A DNA stretch of 64,000 bases, from contig LUGG01000002.1 of assembly GCA_001683735.1 (NCBI GenBank), positions 1,922,001-1,986,000 of the forward strand, in the 5' to 3' direction. Below, in pieces: positions 33,331 to 45,714 of this stretch (the stretch's first letter is position 1; each line of letters opens with the position of its first letter). The position numbers and the translations under genes are program-made. Under the pieces are notes generated by a model, which was given only the letters and a program-made list of their open reading frames with translations, had not been told where the DNA came from and ran no database searches. This stretch comes from Grifola frondosa (taxonomy: Eukaryota > Basidiomycota > Agaricomycetes > Polyporales > Grifolaceae).

Positions 33331-35697
33331 CTATGACTCCTCTATCGCTTCCCTCGCTTCGGCTGCTTTCTCCTTGAAAAGAGCAATTCTTCTCTCTGCG
33401 TCCTCCTTGAACTGCATATACTGCAATTCGGTCTCCCGCCGTATATACTGCTCAATAGTCATCGAGCTTTCCTCTTCGGTTAACGATGTTAACTTCTGAA
33501 TAGGGAACGTAGAAAGGAATGGTTGGAAATATGCATCCGAGTCCTCTTCCGGTAGCACGTCTCCTTCCGCCTCGTGCGACTCTGCAGTGGCCTTGGAAGG
33601 CCTAACCAAGTGGGGCGTTGAAGCGATGGATGGAGGAATATGATCGACGGTGGGCGAGATGGGAATCTGGGTCAGCTCTTGCTGAGACTCTTGCAACACA
33701 ACGGCAGACCGGATCTCATCCTTCATCCGTACATCGTCGGATGACTGCCGTTCTTTGACTGGGATTACGACCAAAGCGCGACCACTATCCATGGCATGAT
33801 TGTAGTCAGGATCTGCCATATGGACGTTGACGTCGCTACTCCTGCTCTTCGACTTGGACGTCGCTTTATGACTTTGAGGGGGAGGCAGAAGAGGCCGATC
33901 GATATCCATCGCTTCATGGTCCACGGGAGGTTCAGCAGTAGCATATCCAGCATCGTCAGATGTTGATGAAGCGCTGATACGAGTCTTCCCATTCTCCTGT
34001 GTGGTCGAATTGACCTCATATAAGTCAACCTCCACATTCGTACGGGAACGTTTGTGTGACTGGTGCTCTGTGGTCAACGCCTCATCCGAATTGGATGGCA
34101 CTACTGTGGGTGTCGATCTGGATCGCGAAACAGTCGCGCGCTTCATTCCCGAGGGATTTTTAGCCAGCGACTCGTCTTCTGGTGGGTCAAATATAGCGAT
34201 CTTCTTCGACTTTGTCCTAGAACGGGTTGGCTTGGAGGTGGACGGGGCAGGTGCGTCTGATTCCGATTCCAAGTTCGCCCTGGAGCGAGTGCGGGTATGA
34301 GCCTTGTTCGCAAGAACAATCTCGGTATCTATCACATCAACCGTGTTCTCTGTAGTCTCCCCTTTGACATCTTTGGCCTTGCGAGAAGATATCCCCGCTT
34401 TCGGAGGTCGACCTCGTCTAGGTTTGGGTGCATCTACTTCCGCAACTTCCTCGGGCTTTCCAGGCTCCTCCTCGTCCTCCTCTTCAATGACGTCGATCTT
34501 TCCCTTCCCTTTGCCTGGTGCCTTCCGTTTCGTCTGCGAAACCCTCTTCCCAGACTGGCTCTCTGGAACAATCTCGGTATCCTCAGTTTCTGAACCTGCA
34601 GCCGCCCGACTTGCTGGAGTCTTCCCACTCGTACCTGTGCTACGGGTCGATTTCCTGGACGCCGGCGTCTTTATGTTCGCTGATGACGCTCTGCTTCCCG
34701 CACTTCTCGTTACCTTGGCGGTCGCGGTCTTCAGGGGACCCACAAATGCTGGGATTGATGCAAGTTCGTCATCGGAGTCAGCTGACCCCTCTTCCAACGA
34801 GCTTTCTTGGGCTTGAGTTTGAGTGTGTGATGCAGCACGAGAAGGAGGCTTCGATGTATGTTTCACGGGTTGTTTCTTTGATGTGGACTTGCCAAGGGTG
34901 TTGTTGGGTGACGCATTGAAGAAAGGGCACGATACGCTTGACTTTTTATCCCGTTTACGGTGCTCCTCGCTACATGCTGATGATCGGTGTGGGAAGGGGG
35001 GGACATAGATATGGTTGTACGTACAACGGATCATCGTCGACATCCCATCCACTCAAAGAGAGATTGCAGTATAGACAGGTAGCGGTGTCATCGCCCGGAG
35101 ATTGCGGATTATATACAAAACCTGCTTTGGCCATCTAATACGTGTGAGAGGGATAAAAAGACGCGTCGAGTTTTAGTCGTACCTTCTTTGAGTTGGCACC
35201 GTGTCCTTTCATCGAATCATAAGGCCATAGCTTCTGAGCAGTGAAGGTTTCCAGCCGGGCTTTCTCCATGGTCTTGCAAGTTGGATAACGCGTTGGGTCT
35301 GTAGAACGATAGCTGATAGCAATAGTAATCGTGCGTTAGAACAAAGTAGCTGGAGACCAAAATACGCGTACATTCCACGCTCGTCGAGGTCGAAAACAAG
35401 GCCGCATCTGACGGCAGCCCATGCACAAATATCACGGCACTTGGACCAGTGTACCTCGAACGGGTCATCATCAGCGTCCCAGTCGCTCAAAGACTTGCCG
35501 CACATGAAGCAAGTGACGTTGTCTCTGTCGTTCGCGCTAGGATCGTAGAAAAAGCCTGCTTCGGCGAGAGAGGTGGGAGTGGCCTTGTGCGTGGATGGGA
35601 GAGGCCATTTGAATGAGGAAGAAGGGTGTTTGCTAGATGTTTTTTTGGACTTCTTTGCTTTGGAAAACGAGGCTAACCTTGCGTCGAGGACCTCCAT
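33331..35697 (-). CDS. BIR1: BIR1/survivin-like inner centromere protein with two BIR domains
   Basis: Exons 35697 to about 35375, 35183-35298, 35028-35134 and 33331-34969. First BIR domain: EAGFFYDPSANDRDNVTCF, CxxC...H...C pattern in CFMCGKSLSDWDADDDPFEVHWSKCRD. Second: KAGFVYNPQSPGDDTATCLYC, GWDVDDDPEEHRKRD...C. A long basic, Ser/Thr/Lys-rich middle (many PxSRxxS and RSRTKSK stretches) is followed by a C-terminal helix TIEQYIRRETELQYMQF and a coiled coil. This is the layout of fungal Bir1/Pbh1/Cut17, the chromosomal passenger subunit that places Aurora kinase at centromeres. The exon 1-2 junction near 35300-35375 is off by one base with canonical GT-AG sites, so either a weak donor or a one-base error applies there. 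Head-to-head with WAPL. Confidence 0.9.
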
Positions 35698-35880
35698 CGT
35701 CGTCCAGAATGTCGAGGCCTTCTACGACACCCCGCCACTGTGACACCATAACATGTGTGACAGTCGCGTCGGTCGCGTGATAGTGACATTGCATCTCCAC
35801 ATACTGTTTTGATTCTTGAAGCACTGTTCATCAACCTCTCTCCATCGGATACCTGCGGCTCTTTACTACATGAAAACACT
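35698..35880. promoter_or_regulatory. Bidirectional BIR1-WAPL promoter with two ACGCGA sites
   Basis: Only 183 bp separate the two start codons. TCGCGT occurs at 35764-35769 and 35773-35778 (ACGCGA on the minus strand), 9 bp apart. ACGCGA/ACGCGT is the core of the MluI cell-cycle box bound by fungal MBF at G1/S. Function is inferred from the motif and from the roles of both genes. Confidence 0.55.
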
Positions 35881-38800
35881 ATGAAACGCACTTATAGCCG
35901 AAAAAGACTACACCGTAGAAACTGGACTGCTGGAACTGCGTCTGATGAAGCAGATTCTTCCAATGATGCTCCTGCAATACCGCGTAAACGGCAGAAGATA
36001 GAGGTGGAAGTGGTCTTGCCCATTAATCCTGGGCCTTCACGTATAGAAAGTCATGATCATGCAATAATGCGGGGTAGAGAGGGCTCATCTAGCACAGACA
36101 TTCCAGGTGAGCAGCGTCTGACCAATTCGTTTCCTGCCCATATTTTGTCTGTAGAGGAAGCTGGCCATTCTCTGATTTCATAGAGTTGTACTACCTCGAG
36201 ACAGACTTGTGATCATGGATTGTACTTGAGTCCAAGTACACAAGTCATGTGTGCGCGTTCGGTTGGTGGTTTACACTCGATCGTTTCCAGCTATTTCAGT
36301 TTTGGGTGCAAGAGTATGTATGACTCATTATGAGTTATTCAATCCACTTGCCTCATACTTGGTTACGTTACAGGAGCTATATCTTTTGTAGTGCTGTACT
36401 GCAAAACATGTAATACCTTCTAGTAGTGCAGAAGCAGTCACGCTTGCGGGGTTGATTGCGATGTCAAGCATGTTCATACCTGTTTGCTTTCATTTGCTCG
36501 GTTTTTAACATTTTTGCAGTTCACAGTGCAATCAGTTCATCGGCGCTCACTTCCCGCACTCGGACGCGTACTTCTCGCGACAGTACGTTTGAAAAGGGTG
36601 GGACGACGTCTGCGCGTTGTACGCCTGACCGATCCCATGTACTGCTGAACGCAAGGTTAACACCCCCTCGAAACTCTCTCGTTCGTTCTGAGACGATTCC
36701 AGTCCTCTCAGATACTCCACATTCTGCCTCACCAAGGAAGATTGCGAGAGATCTATCTGCGTTATTTGATTTCTCTCTGGATACCAATACGCCCAAACCG
36801 AACGCGTCGAAGTCGAAGCCTCGAGCAAGCATTGCGAAACACATGCTCCGTCGCTCTCATACCGAATCTAGTATTGATGGCACAATCGGAAGCAGAGCTG
36901 CCGACGGCATAGATATCACATCTACACCCACGACTCCTCGGAAGTTGGGAAAGCTGCGCTCTGAGAGCAACATAGATTTGACTTTCGGTTCTCCATCTTC
37001 AAGGGGTCACTCTTCATCTCCGTCCAAGTCACAGGCTGTCGATGTCTCCTCGCCAGCCGTTTCGACTACTCGTCCTGCCCCCACTACGACGAATATCCGG
37101 ACATACGCTGGCTCTTCACGTTCCTTCCTTGTCGCACTTCCAACTTCGCAGCTTGGCTCGCTGTCTCGAACCAACTCTGCGTCCCAATCTCTACTTGACG
37201 CCGATGAGGACATTCTTGCCACAAGTCAGGAAGATGACTTTGAAATGCGCGCGTCTTATACAGAATTGCGCGAGCGATGGGGCGTCGACGGCTCAGAGGA
37301 CGACCCTCGACCCCCTTCTCCAGATATATTATCTCCGGCAAGCAAGGGCAAACGCAAAGGAAAGGCGAAGCAAGTTGAGGTGGAACCCCCTCCCCTGCCC
37401 AATGGTATGATGAATGATCTTAAGAGTATCACCGAGCTCAGAAACAAAGGAGAATCGAGGCGGTTTTTGGACGAAGTTGGCTATTTATTTGAGGGTTTGG
37501 ATGCCAAAGGAGCCATTGGCGTCAGGAGAGGAAGGTGCGGTGTTTTATTCATCCTCTTTACAAGCCAATAGGCCGATATCAATGACATTATCTCTCGCTG
37601 CCATGCAGTGCCTTGGAAGTTGTAACGAAGCTCTGCGATGCAGAATTTGCGCGAAAGGCGACAGCAGCCAACTTCTTGGATCGAACTTGGGAAGTTCTTC
37701 GTGGTGCTGGCGCGGGCGATGGAGACAAGGTCGGCATTCTTTTGTGAATGTATCACATTTTTCAAACCCAGTGTTTTGGCACAGATCCTGGATACTATAC
37801 TGACTCTATTTGCGGCACTGGTGGCAAAGGATCCTCGTGACCTGAGCGACCTTGTCGCGAAGTCAGACTTCGTTTCTGTTCTCCACGACATGCTTGCGTC
37901 TCTAGAGCGCAGCAATGATCCACTGTGGCTCATATCTAGCTCCGTCACTGATGCTGAGCTCAGGATCGCAGGAATCTCTAAGGTGGAGAAGACTCTGGTG
38001 AGCACAAGGGTATATTGTGCTGGTCGGTGAAGCTCAGGCGCAGTTCATAGCTGGCTACTTTGCACAAGTTGATTCGAAAGAAGTCAGGCCTCCTAGAAGA
38101 GTATCACATTGTATGTGTTTATAGCCTAGTCACATATTTTCTTTCTGATGTGCCGAGTTAGGTCTCGAATAGATTGTTGCTCACACAAGCTCTAGCTGTC
38201 TTGCCGCCTTCATTGCACTGTACTGCCGATCTGCCATCTTTACTCCGCAGCCTCTCGTTGGAAATCGGCCCGCTGTCTTCCCGTGTCTCCGCCTATATCT
38301 CTGGTCTATCTCTATTTCCTTCACATACTTCTTCATCGCATCTATATATCCCATCTCTGCTCCACGCTGATAATTGCCTCCGAATGCTGGATTCTTTCCT
38401 CTTGGGTAGCTGGAGCAATGCGGCAGACGACCCGGTGGATCTGAGGGGCCTGCACGATGAATGTGAAGACGGCCTTGCCCAATCTCTCATAGCATTCTGT
38501 GTGGCCTCCGATGTCATTTCACGAGATCCGGATTATCGAGATCAACGAGTGCTAGGTCAGTGATATCGTCACTCGATGATTACATTTGCACTAGCTAATG
38601 CGATGGTACGCAGCATACAGATCCATAGAATCTGTCCTTCGTGTTTTAATCAATTTGACACACGATGATCTTCTATGGTCACGAGCAATCCTCCGCGAGA
38701 AAGTCGCGGTCTTGACTGTTATCCGTCTCATTGTCATGGCTCAACGACAACATCTGGAGGTTGTCGAGCATGAAATTGACGAGGATACTCAACCAGGAAG

Positions 38801-39446
38801 TCATGGGGACGGGTCCGCGTCATCACTGGACCGACTATGTCTTGCTCTGGGGCTTTTAACAAACCTGGTGCAAGTGTGTGACGATGCGAAGGACCTCATC
38901 CGCGAGACGTGTGAGAATCATTTCATGACTTCGGCTCTTGGTGTATCTCACAACCTTGTTTGCTCAGTGATAGATTACAGCTGCACTGGGAAGCGCGTAT
39001 GCGTCGGCGGTTGTCGTTGTTCATCCTGCGTCAGCGCGTTAGAATGCCTCGCGCTGGTTTACACTCGGCATTGCAAGTCACGTGATGAATTCGATCCCGT
39101 TGTCCGTGGGCATATGGCTGTTCTCTTTGGATTGCTTATGCGGCAGTCTTCGAGGAACCAGCGGATGTTACTGGATGTGTTGCCCGGCCCTTCTGACCGG
39201 ATGAAGCTGAACTCGCTTGTGGAGAACGCTCGGGAGTTCACCTCCTTTTACGTGGCACTCACGAGAGGAATATCTGCTACGACTAGCGAGAGGCTCCATA
39301 CTGAAGATGAAGCTGATATCGAGAACGATGCCGCAAGTGGAGGTGGTGGTACGGGACCCCGGGCAATACGCGACGAGAAAGGCGCAACGATTGCGCGAGA
39401 TGTCATCTCTTTCCTGGAGAGACTGAGGGATGGAAGCGTACGATGA
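35881..39446 (+). CDS. WAPL: WAPL/Rad61 cohesin-release factor
   Basis: Exons 35881-36106, 36520-37534, then about six more to the stop at 39444-39446. Start MKRTYSRKRLHRRN fits the Ser/Arg-rich N-termini of WAPL proteins. A disordered, Ser/Thr/Pro-rich region follows. The conserved WAPL domain begins with MMNDLKSITELRNKGESRRFLDEVGYLFEG and continues RRGSALEVVTKLCDAEFARKATAA, SDFVSVLHDMLASL, NCLRMLDSFLLGSW, VLRVLINLTHDD, LGLLTNLVQVCDDAKDLIRE and CTGKRVCVGGCRCSSC near the end. Wapl with Pds5 opens the cohesin ring and unloads it from chromosomes. All splice junctions checked are phase-consistent and no lesion was found. The first intron (36107-36519) is 413 nt, unusually long here, and might hide another small exon. 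Confidence 0.92.
36107..36519 (+). other. Long first intron of WAPL
   Basis: GTGAGC to TTTTTGCAG, 413 nt, while nearly all other introns in the window are 45-65 nt. Splicing joins phase 1 to phase 1 and restores a single frame. Confidence 0.6.
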
Positions 39447-39683
39447 GGCTAATATTACCGTACTCGCGTTCGTTTGTATCTTGTATATTATTACTTGTTA
39501 TCTTAACACATTTGAACATACTCCATAAAAGGGCAACGTAGCTGATGTAATGCAAACTCTGGAGCGCTCATGTGATCGTGTCGCGACGCGTCTGTTTCCC
39601 ACGAAAGTTCGCGGAGACCACCAACATCTCCAGGTTCCTATCCAACCTCAACGGTGACCACAACGACTAGGACGACTCTCCCG

Positions 39684-42463
39684 ATGGCAAAACACTCTTT
39701 GATACCCGCATCGGCCCCCACCTCCCCAGCTGTCACCCGCTCAAAACAAGACCGTCATCCCGTCACTCCCCAGCGTGCCATTCATTCGCCCACATCCGGC
39801 AGTTCACTTCTCCCTTTACGCCTGCGACAAATCTGTCGACACCATATACCCCTCTTAGCCTTCGATCCTTTTCTTCCTCCAATGGTTCTACTCTGGTTAC
39901 CCCTGCGTCAGCCATCGGTCGCAGGCGCCTCAGTCTTTCTCTCTCCCCCGAGGTCAACTTGAACAACAAGAGCCTTGCAGATATTGCAGAGAACTGGAGG
40001 GCGCGTGCAAATGAAAATGGTATAAAAGTTTCCTCTGCTGAAGAACCGAGTTATGAAGGTGAATATATGCGGTTCGATCTTTATATGGCTCGTGCGCCGG
40101 TTGACTGTATGCACTCGTAGTAGTAACTTTCCATGAGCTGAACAGAATATATGCTTTCATTCCATCCATTTTGGTGCATGTTTCGGCGATATCATGGTTT
40201 ACTGGCTCGGGGAGGATATTTACTGACATAGCGATTTCAGTTGACGATCAGGACCTTTCAAATATCAGCCTGTCTGCAATCGATAAAGGTATTATGTTTA
40301 AAACTTTAAGGATGACACGAACTAAGCTGCTGCTCTAGCTTTATTACCCGCACCTTTCCTTTCCAACCAAAGGCGCGCACGGGCATTGTCTCATGTCCAG
40401 GCTCCCCTCTCTCAAGTTCCGGACCCCGCTCAATTTGGTACACCCAACCGTCCGACTAGACCTCCTGGTATCCTCAACACTCCCCCGCCCCAGCCTGGCT
40501 ACAGACTACGCGGAAGCGTGACCGACCCTCCCCACACTCGTCGTCGTCCGGTGTTCGACCAAGTACGTTGTTATGCAATATTCTATCGTGAACGATCATC
40601 TCACACTTCTTGTAGACAGGCGAACTGTTCGACATTGATGAAGACGAATATGCGCCGTATCCTCCTGCGTTCTCTGCCTCGGCAGCCTCTCAGTCTCTTC
40701 CTCTCGTACTTAATGATCCGTTCCAAACCTCAAACCTCTCTATGACGTCTGAACCCAATCAATTCTACGAAACTCAGAGCTATATGGTTCCACCCCTGCA
40801 AGAGGTCGCTTCCGCATCCGCCTGTTCAATCTGTGGCATGATGAAAGGATCCCTCGCCATTTTGAAACCGTGCGAGCACCCGTTGTGCTCAGCCTGTCTG
40901 ACCAGCGCCCTCAACATTGTCGGCGAAAAAGACATGGAATGCGCGATGTGCAAAGCAAAAGTGGAGGATTTCCAACTGCGCAAGGTTGATACCCCTGTCA
41001 GCGGCGGTCATGCTAGCAAGGGTTTCGAATCTAATCTGCAGGGCATTCTTGAAGAATACTGCGAAGGAGAAGAGGATTTTGATAGCGGGATTGGCTTGCT
41101 TCCCAGCGCAATTGGAGGAGGCAATATGATAAACATGGGCGAGTTCGACATTGATTTCATGGACCGTGCTCAAGGCGCATCAACTCCAGTTGCTGGCATT
41201 CGCGCCGGGCGCCAGGCAGATAGCAAATCTAACGATCGGGTGGTGCTGCGCATCGACAACGTTCCTTGGGTATGCGCGTTGTATGTAGTGCTGTCATATT
41301 ATATGTTGACGCCCGTCTTTCATAGGACATCACACCTCCAGGTATTACAGCTTGGTTAAAGTATCCTGTGGAGCGTGTTCATGTTCTCCTGGATCGGAAG
41401 GGCAAGACCCTTAGCCATGCATATGCCGAGATGGTTAACGAAGATGCCGCAAAAGCCGCACTTAGATGCTCGCAAAACTCTGTCCTTGGTCGTGGCAAAA
41501 GGGCGAGAGGAGTCACCGTTACTAGAAGCAGCCAGGAGGAGCTCATGCAGGCGGTGAGTGGTGGCTATATGCAGTCCAATAAGCACTCTCATGTCATCAA
41601 CTCGTAGCTGTTCCCATCCTGGCAGGGTAACTTCGATGGCTCGCGCCCTTCCCTCGCTGGGTTAAACAATGAGCATGTCATCTCTACTCTGCAACGCGGA
41701 CTTCTCTCGGAGACGGAGTTGACCTCGCTCTTGCATCTCATCCGTTCGCCTGATGTTCGTCTTTTTTCCTCTGAATCTTCTTTATATGAATCTAATAATC
41801 CGTATCAGAGCCATTTTCTGAAGGTCCCCTCCCTTCCCTTTTATTCCCTCATCAGCATTCTTTCGAAATTCCCAGCAGATGACGATAGCCGAGTATTCTG
41901 GTCTGGCACCTTGAGAGACTTGCTGTACGGTTAGTGACTTTCATCTTACTCCGTGGAAATGATATTCATTGATCACGCGCAGAAGTTACCTATGGTGAAT
42001 ATTTGCGACTTGGTCATACATACTATGCGCTTTGTGCTTACGCACCGTTTTAGCCGCCGTTCAAGTTCTGCTCATCCGAATTGAAGAAAACCCCTTGACC
42101 GACTGGGCTACATTGCTGACTCAAATCGTTCGAGCGGCATTGGACTGTCAAGGTATGTGTTGAATAGCTTCCAAGGCAAAACGCACGCTCATGTTCACCT
42201 CGCAAGCGTTCACTTCGGAACAAATGGGCAAACTCTCTGATATTCTTGAGGCCGCGCTACCTCAGTCAACGTCTTCTCCTGTCGGCGTGTACTCCAATTC
42301 TAACTCTCCGATTCCATCCCCCACTAGAGCTCAGCCTCACGCAATGCACAGCGACCGCATCGTTAACATGGAACGCGATGCTTTCGACCATCTTGCTAAG
42401 GAGTTCGGATTGGAGGCTCATTTGGTCGAAGCCCTTGCGCAGCGGCTAGCGGGGATCTGTTAA
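39684..42463 (+). CDS. RING-finger plus RRM-like RNA-binding protein
   Basis: Starts MAKHSLIPASAPTSPAVTRSK. A Ser/Pro-rich region follows (TPYTPLSLRSFSSS, GRRRLSLSLSPEVNLNNKSLADIAENW). In the centre is a RING-like zinc domain, CSICGMMKGSLAILKPC, HPLCSACL, CAMCKAKV. An RRM-like fold comes next (VVLRIDNVPWDITPPG, VLLDRKGKTLSHAYAEM, AAKAALR), then a helical region with FPSWQGNFDG and ETELTSLLHLIRSP, ending ALAQRLAGIC. RING plus RRM in one chain suggests an RNA-linked ubiquitin ligase or adaptor (for example like the NOT4 combination, though the order and spacing differ). Introns of 50-180 nt. One C is missing at 39812-39814 (LL|PFTPATN). The gene lies 237 bp behind WAPL on the same strand. Confidence 0.8.
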
Positions 42464-43287
42464 TTTTCTGGTGAAGTTCATGAATCGCTATGACTTGTGT
42501 TATGATATGTTTGGCGCTATCCTTCGATGCACAGCTTTCAGGTCTGTCGCGCTACTCCTTGTTTCGTTCTCTCGATTCACTCGAAACCTCAAAGCCCCTT
42601 GCGTCTTCGCTATGTTGATTGTTCTGTTCTAGACTGTTGTTCGCTATGTTCTGCTGTTGAGCCTGTTGATGACTGTGTGGTTTCCAAGTTGTGTATTCCG
42701 TATGTTCGTCTGTATCCATGCCTCCACTTCGAAATGCATCGCTGTCTAGAGATGGTCTTCCTCTCGGGTTACCGTCAGTCCTAAACAATAATCGCCAGAC
42801 CAGCAGACAAGAGGTCAACACGTGGCTACGGCTTGAACACATGGTCCTCATTCGGTCCCCACTGCACAGGATTGAACTGTAGGTTGCGTGCTTTTCATGG
42901 GAGTCCTCTCGGTGTGCCGCACCCCATGGTCATCTTCGGAATATGAACGACGGACGATGTTAGAGCCCGCTCTGTCATCACGCGTTACGGACATGTGGAC
43001 ATGGTGGGAGGAGGTGAGTCTTTCTTGGCTGGATTCTGAACTCAACTTTCATTCGCGAAGCACTCATCGATTCTTGGACTTTGTACAGTTACGTCAGTTG
43101 TATTGTAGAATTCGGCAACAAGGTGAGGCGAGGCAAATCGAATCATGTCAGGCCGCTTCGAGTACGATTCACGGAACCCGTGATCCTCGCATACGGCGTC
43201 CATCGGGAGAAGAGGAGAACGAGATGAGGTAATGTCCTGCTATATATAATGGCCAATATCCCAGAACTGATCACATTTTGGAACACC
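42464..43287. other. Intergenic, no gene seen
   Basis: Short ORFs without family signal. The last 60 bp before 43288 contain TATATAATGG near 43243, a possible core promoter for the MRJP-like gene. Confidence 0.5.
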
Positions 43288-45219
43288 ATGCGCTCTCTAC
43301 TTCCTGTGTTCTGTCTGTGGGCGGTGGTGGTGGTGGCTCAGACATCAACCAGTGTGTTTGATGTGCGTATACATGGCTGCTCGGAAAGTGGAGTTAACGT
43401 CATGCTGTGAATGCACAGTTCCCGGAATACCCACCTCCTTTAACGCCCCCGCCTAATGAGACGCTGGCAAACTCTGTTGCTCCACTTCCTGCCAACGAGA
43501 CCTCGAACGATCCTGCGTTAGCGCGTGCCGAGATTCATTTTGACACCGGGAAATTCGGTCCCCAAATCGAGCTGGTCCACGCGTTCTTCAACTTCTGGCC
43601 CACGGTGAGATTATTTAATGATTAAATGAAGTTAGCGTTACCAATGATTCGTTGATACCTGAAGGGCGTGGGCGTGAGCAGCAATGGCAGAATTTTCACT
43701 TGCTTCCCGCGCGGTAATGAAACATTCACGCTTGCGGAGACCAGCAGTACCACCACGGAGGTAGCCTTTCCTAAGTATGCTGACGTTGATGATCAGCGAT
43801 TACGTCCTACTCAATACAGAACTTCCCTATCCAGCGAAGACTTCAACACACCTCCTTCATTTGCCAACGACACGAATCCCGGATTCAGCATCGCCACCGA
43901 TAACTACTCTACTTCTCGTCTCGTCGGCGACGGTCAGGACCGCGTCTGGGCTCTCGACACTGGCCGTCCCAGGATCAACGGTAGTATACTCCTCGCTGCT
44001 GTCCCAGGGGGGCCGAAGCTCGTCGGCTTCGACCTGAACGGCACCACCTTCGCTAGTTTTACCTTCCCGGATAGTGTTGTCTTTGCCGACTCCTCGCTAA
44101 ACGATGTGCGCTTTGACTTGCGCGGAGGGGGGTTCGCGTATATGACAGACAGCTCTCCTCAACGTGCCGGCATTGTCGTTCTAGACCTGAGTACTGGAGA
44201 GTCGTGGAGACACCTGGATGGACATCCTGCCGTCTCCGTCGTCAGCGGTTTTGTGCCTGTGTACAATGGAGGTGAGGAGAGCGCTGATCATTTTGTGCCG
44301 CGTTCTTACTTTGTAGTTGCAACGTATCTGCATCCGCCGATCGTGCCCAACGCGATTACCGATTTTAATCGAGTATATTATGTCGCTGTGATCGATCATT
44401 ATCGAGGCTGAATCATTTGCCAGTTTGCTGCCGATGGTATCGCACTCTCGCCTGGTGAGAACTCCGCGAAGTGTGCATGGCAGGAGGAGCGGAGTGCTAA
44501 TTATATTATACACGCACAGACGGAGCATTCCTCTACGTGACCCCGTTGTCAAGCCGTCGTCTGTGGCGGGTGCCCACTTCCGTGCTGAAGGTGCAGCCGT
44601 CGTCGACCAATCCAGATGCGACTATCCTCGCGCAGCAGGCCGTGCAGGACCTCGGGGGACGGGAAGCCATGCAGACGGACTTGAAACGGACGACCAGGGC
44701 TTCATCTACCTGACGGCTCCGGGTGAGTCAGTGTGGATGGGCGATGACATGTGACTGTGACGGGCCGCTGACTTTCTTCCCGCGCAGAGCACAACTCAAT
44801 GAACCGCTTCAACCCCAGCACAGGCCGCGTGGAGCCGTTCATTCGTGACCCTGCGCTTCAGGTGAGACAGCCCGTTCCGAGTCTCACACACCCATTCTGA
44901 CACCGCGCATCCCCAAGTGGCCCGACACGGTTTCGGTTGTCTCATTGAAGAGTGGGGGGAATTTCGCCTACTTCACGGCGAACCAGTGCGTACCTTAGTC
45001 GACATCATTGTGCGCGGTGGTATGCCAGACTGACGAATTGACATGTAGATTGTGGCTCAGTCCGGATTATCAAAACGGGTGCGTGCGTTCGACAACTACC
45101 CTGCCATTGTCCTACTGACGCATCTCGTTCCATCGCCTTGCAGAACTGACCTACGCACGAAGCCCTACGCAATGTTCCGGGTTCCTTTGGAGGGGGGGAA
45201 GGCAACGCAGATGGATTGA
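43288..45219 (+). CDS. Secreted MRJP/yellow-like beta-propeller protein
   Basis: Exons 43288-43362, 43419-43605, 43665 onward to the stop at 45217-45219. Signal peptide MRSLLPVFCLWAVVVVA. Conserved family blocks: FFNFWPTGVGVSSNGRIF, FPRGN, DRVWALDTGRP, GGPKLVGFDLNG, FPDSVVFADSSLNDVRFDLR, AYMTDSSPQRAGIVVLDLSTGESWRHLDGHP, DGIALSPDGAFLYVTPLSSRRLWRVPTSVL, DDQGFIYLTAPEHNSMNRF and a C-terminal LWLSPDYQNGTD. The family (major royal jelly / yellow, pfam MRJP) is well known in insects and also found in some fungi and bacteria; its fungal role is unknown. Several NxT/NxS sites fit secretion. One G appears missing at about 44683 (DL|ETDDQGF). Confidence 0.85.
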
Positions 45220-45714
45220 GGCTCTATTGTGAACGGTAGTATGGGGAAGTGCGCCAGGCAGTGTCTGATATATTCATGAGTATTATGCGGTGCGTGCAGT
45301 AGGGCTACTTACTAGGGAGCGACCAAGAAGTGAGATCCGAGAGTTTTCATCTGTATAGTAATGGCGAAAGAGCGTGTACGACAAGGAAAGCGAATGAGGA
45401 GACTGCATGTACTACGCATATGACTGACATCGGCAAGACGTTTTGAATATGCGGCCAGATATGGAGAGCGAATATAAATGGAACCCGCAGACCGAAGTAG
45501 CGAAATGAAATGTGCGCCGCTGGAGTTGACATATCCGCACGATACGAGGAAGTCTATCCGGCAGTGAACAGAGCTGTTCGGGAATGTAGAGCCTGACTAC
45601 GAGGACAGAACGCGTGCCCAAAGGACAAAAACCGTGTGTTGCTATGGAATCCGATTATGACTCCATGAAGAGGTAATAGTGCGGCAACGCACCATGTGCC
45701 CGCCAGCGGCGAGG
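45220..45714. other. Intergenic between converging genes, no gene seen
   Basis: 3' regions of the MRJP-like gene (+) and C2H2-1 (-). Nothing else recognised. Confidence 0.5.
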
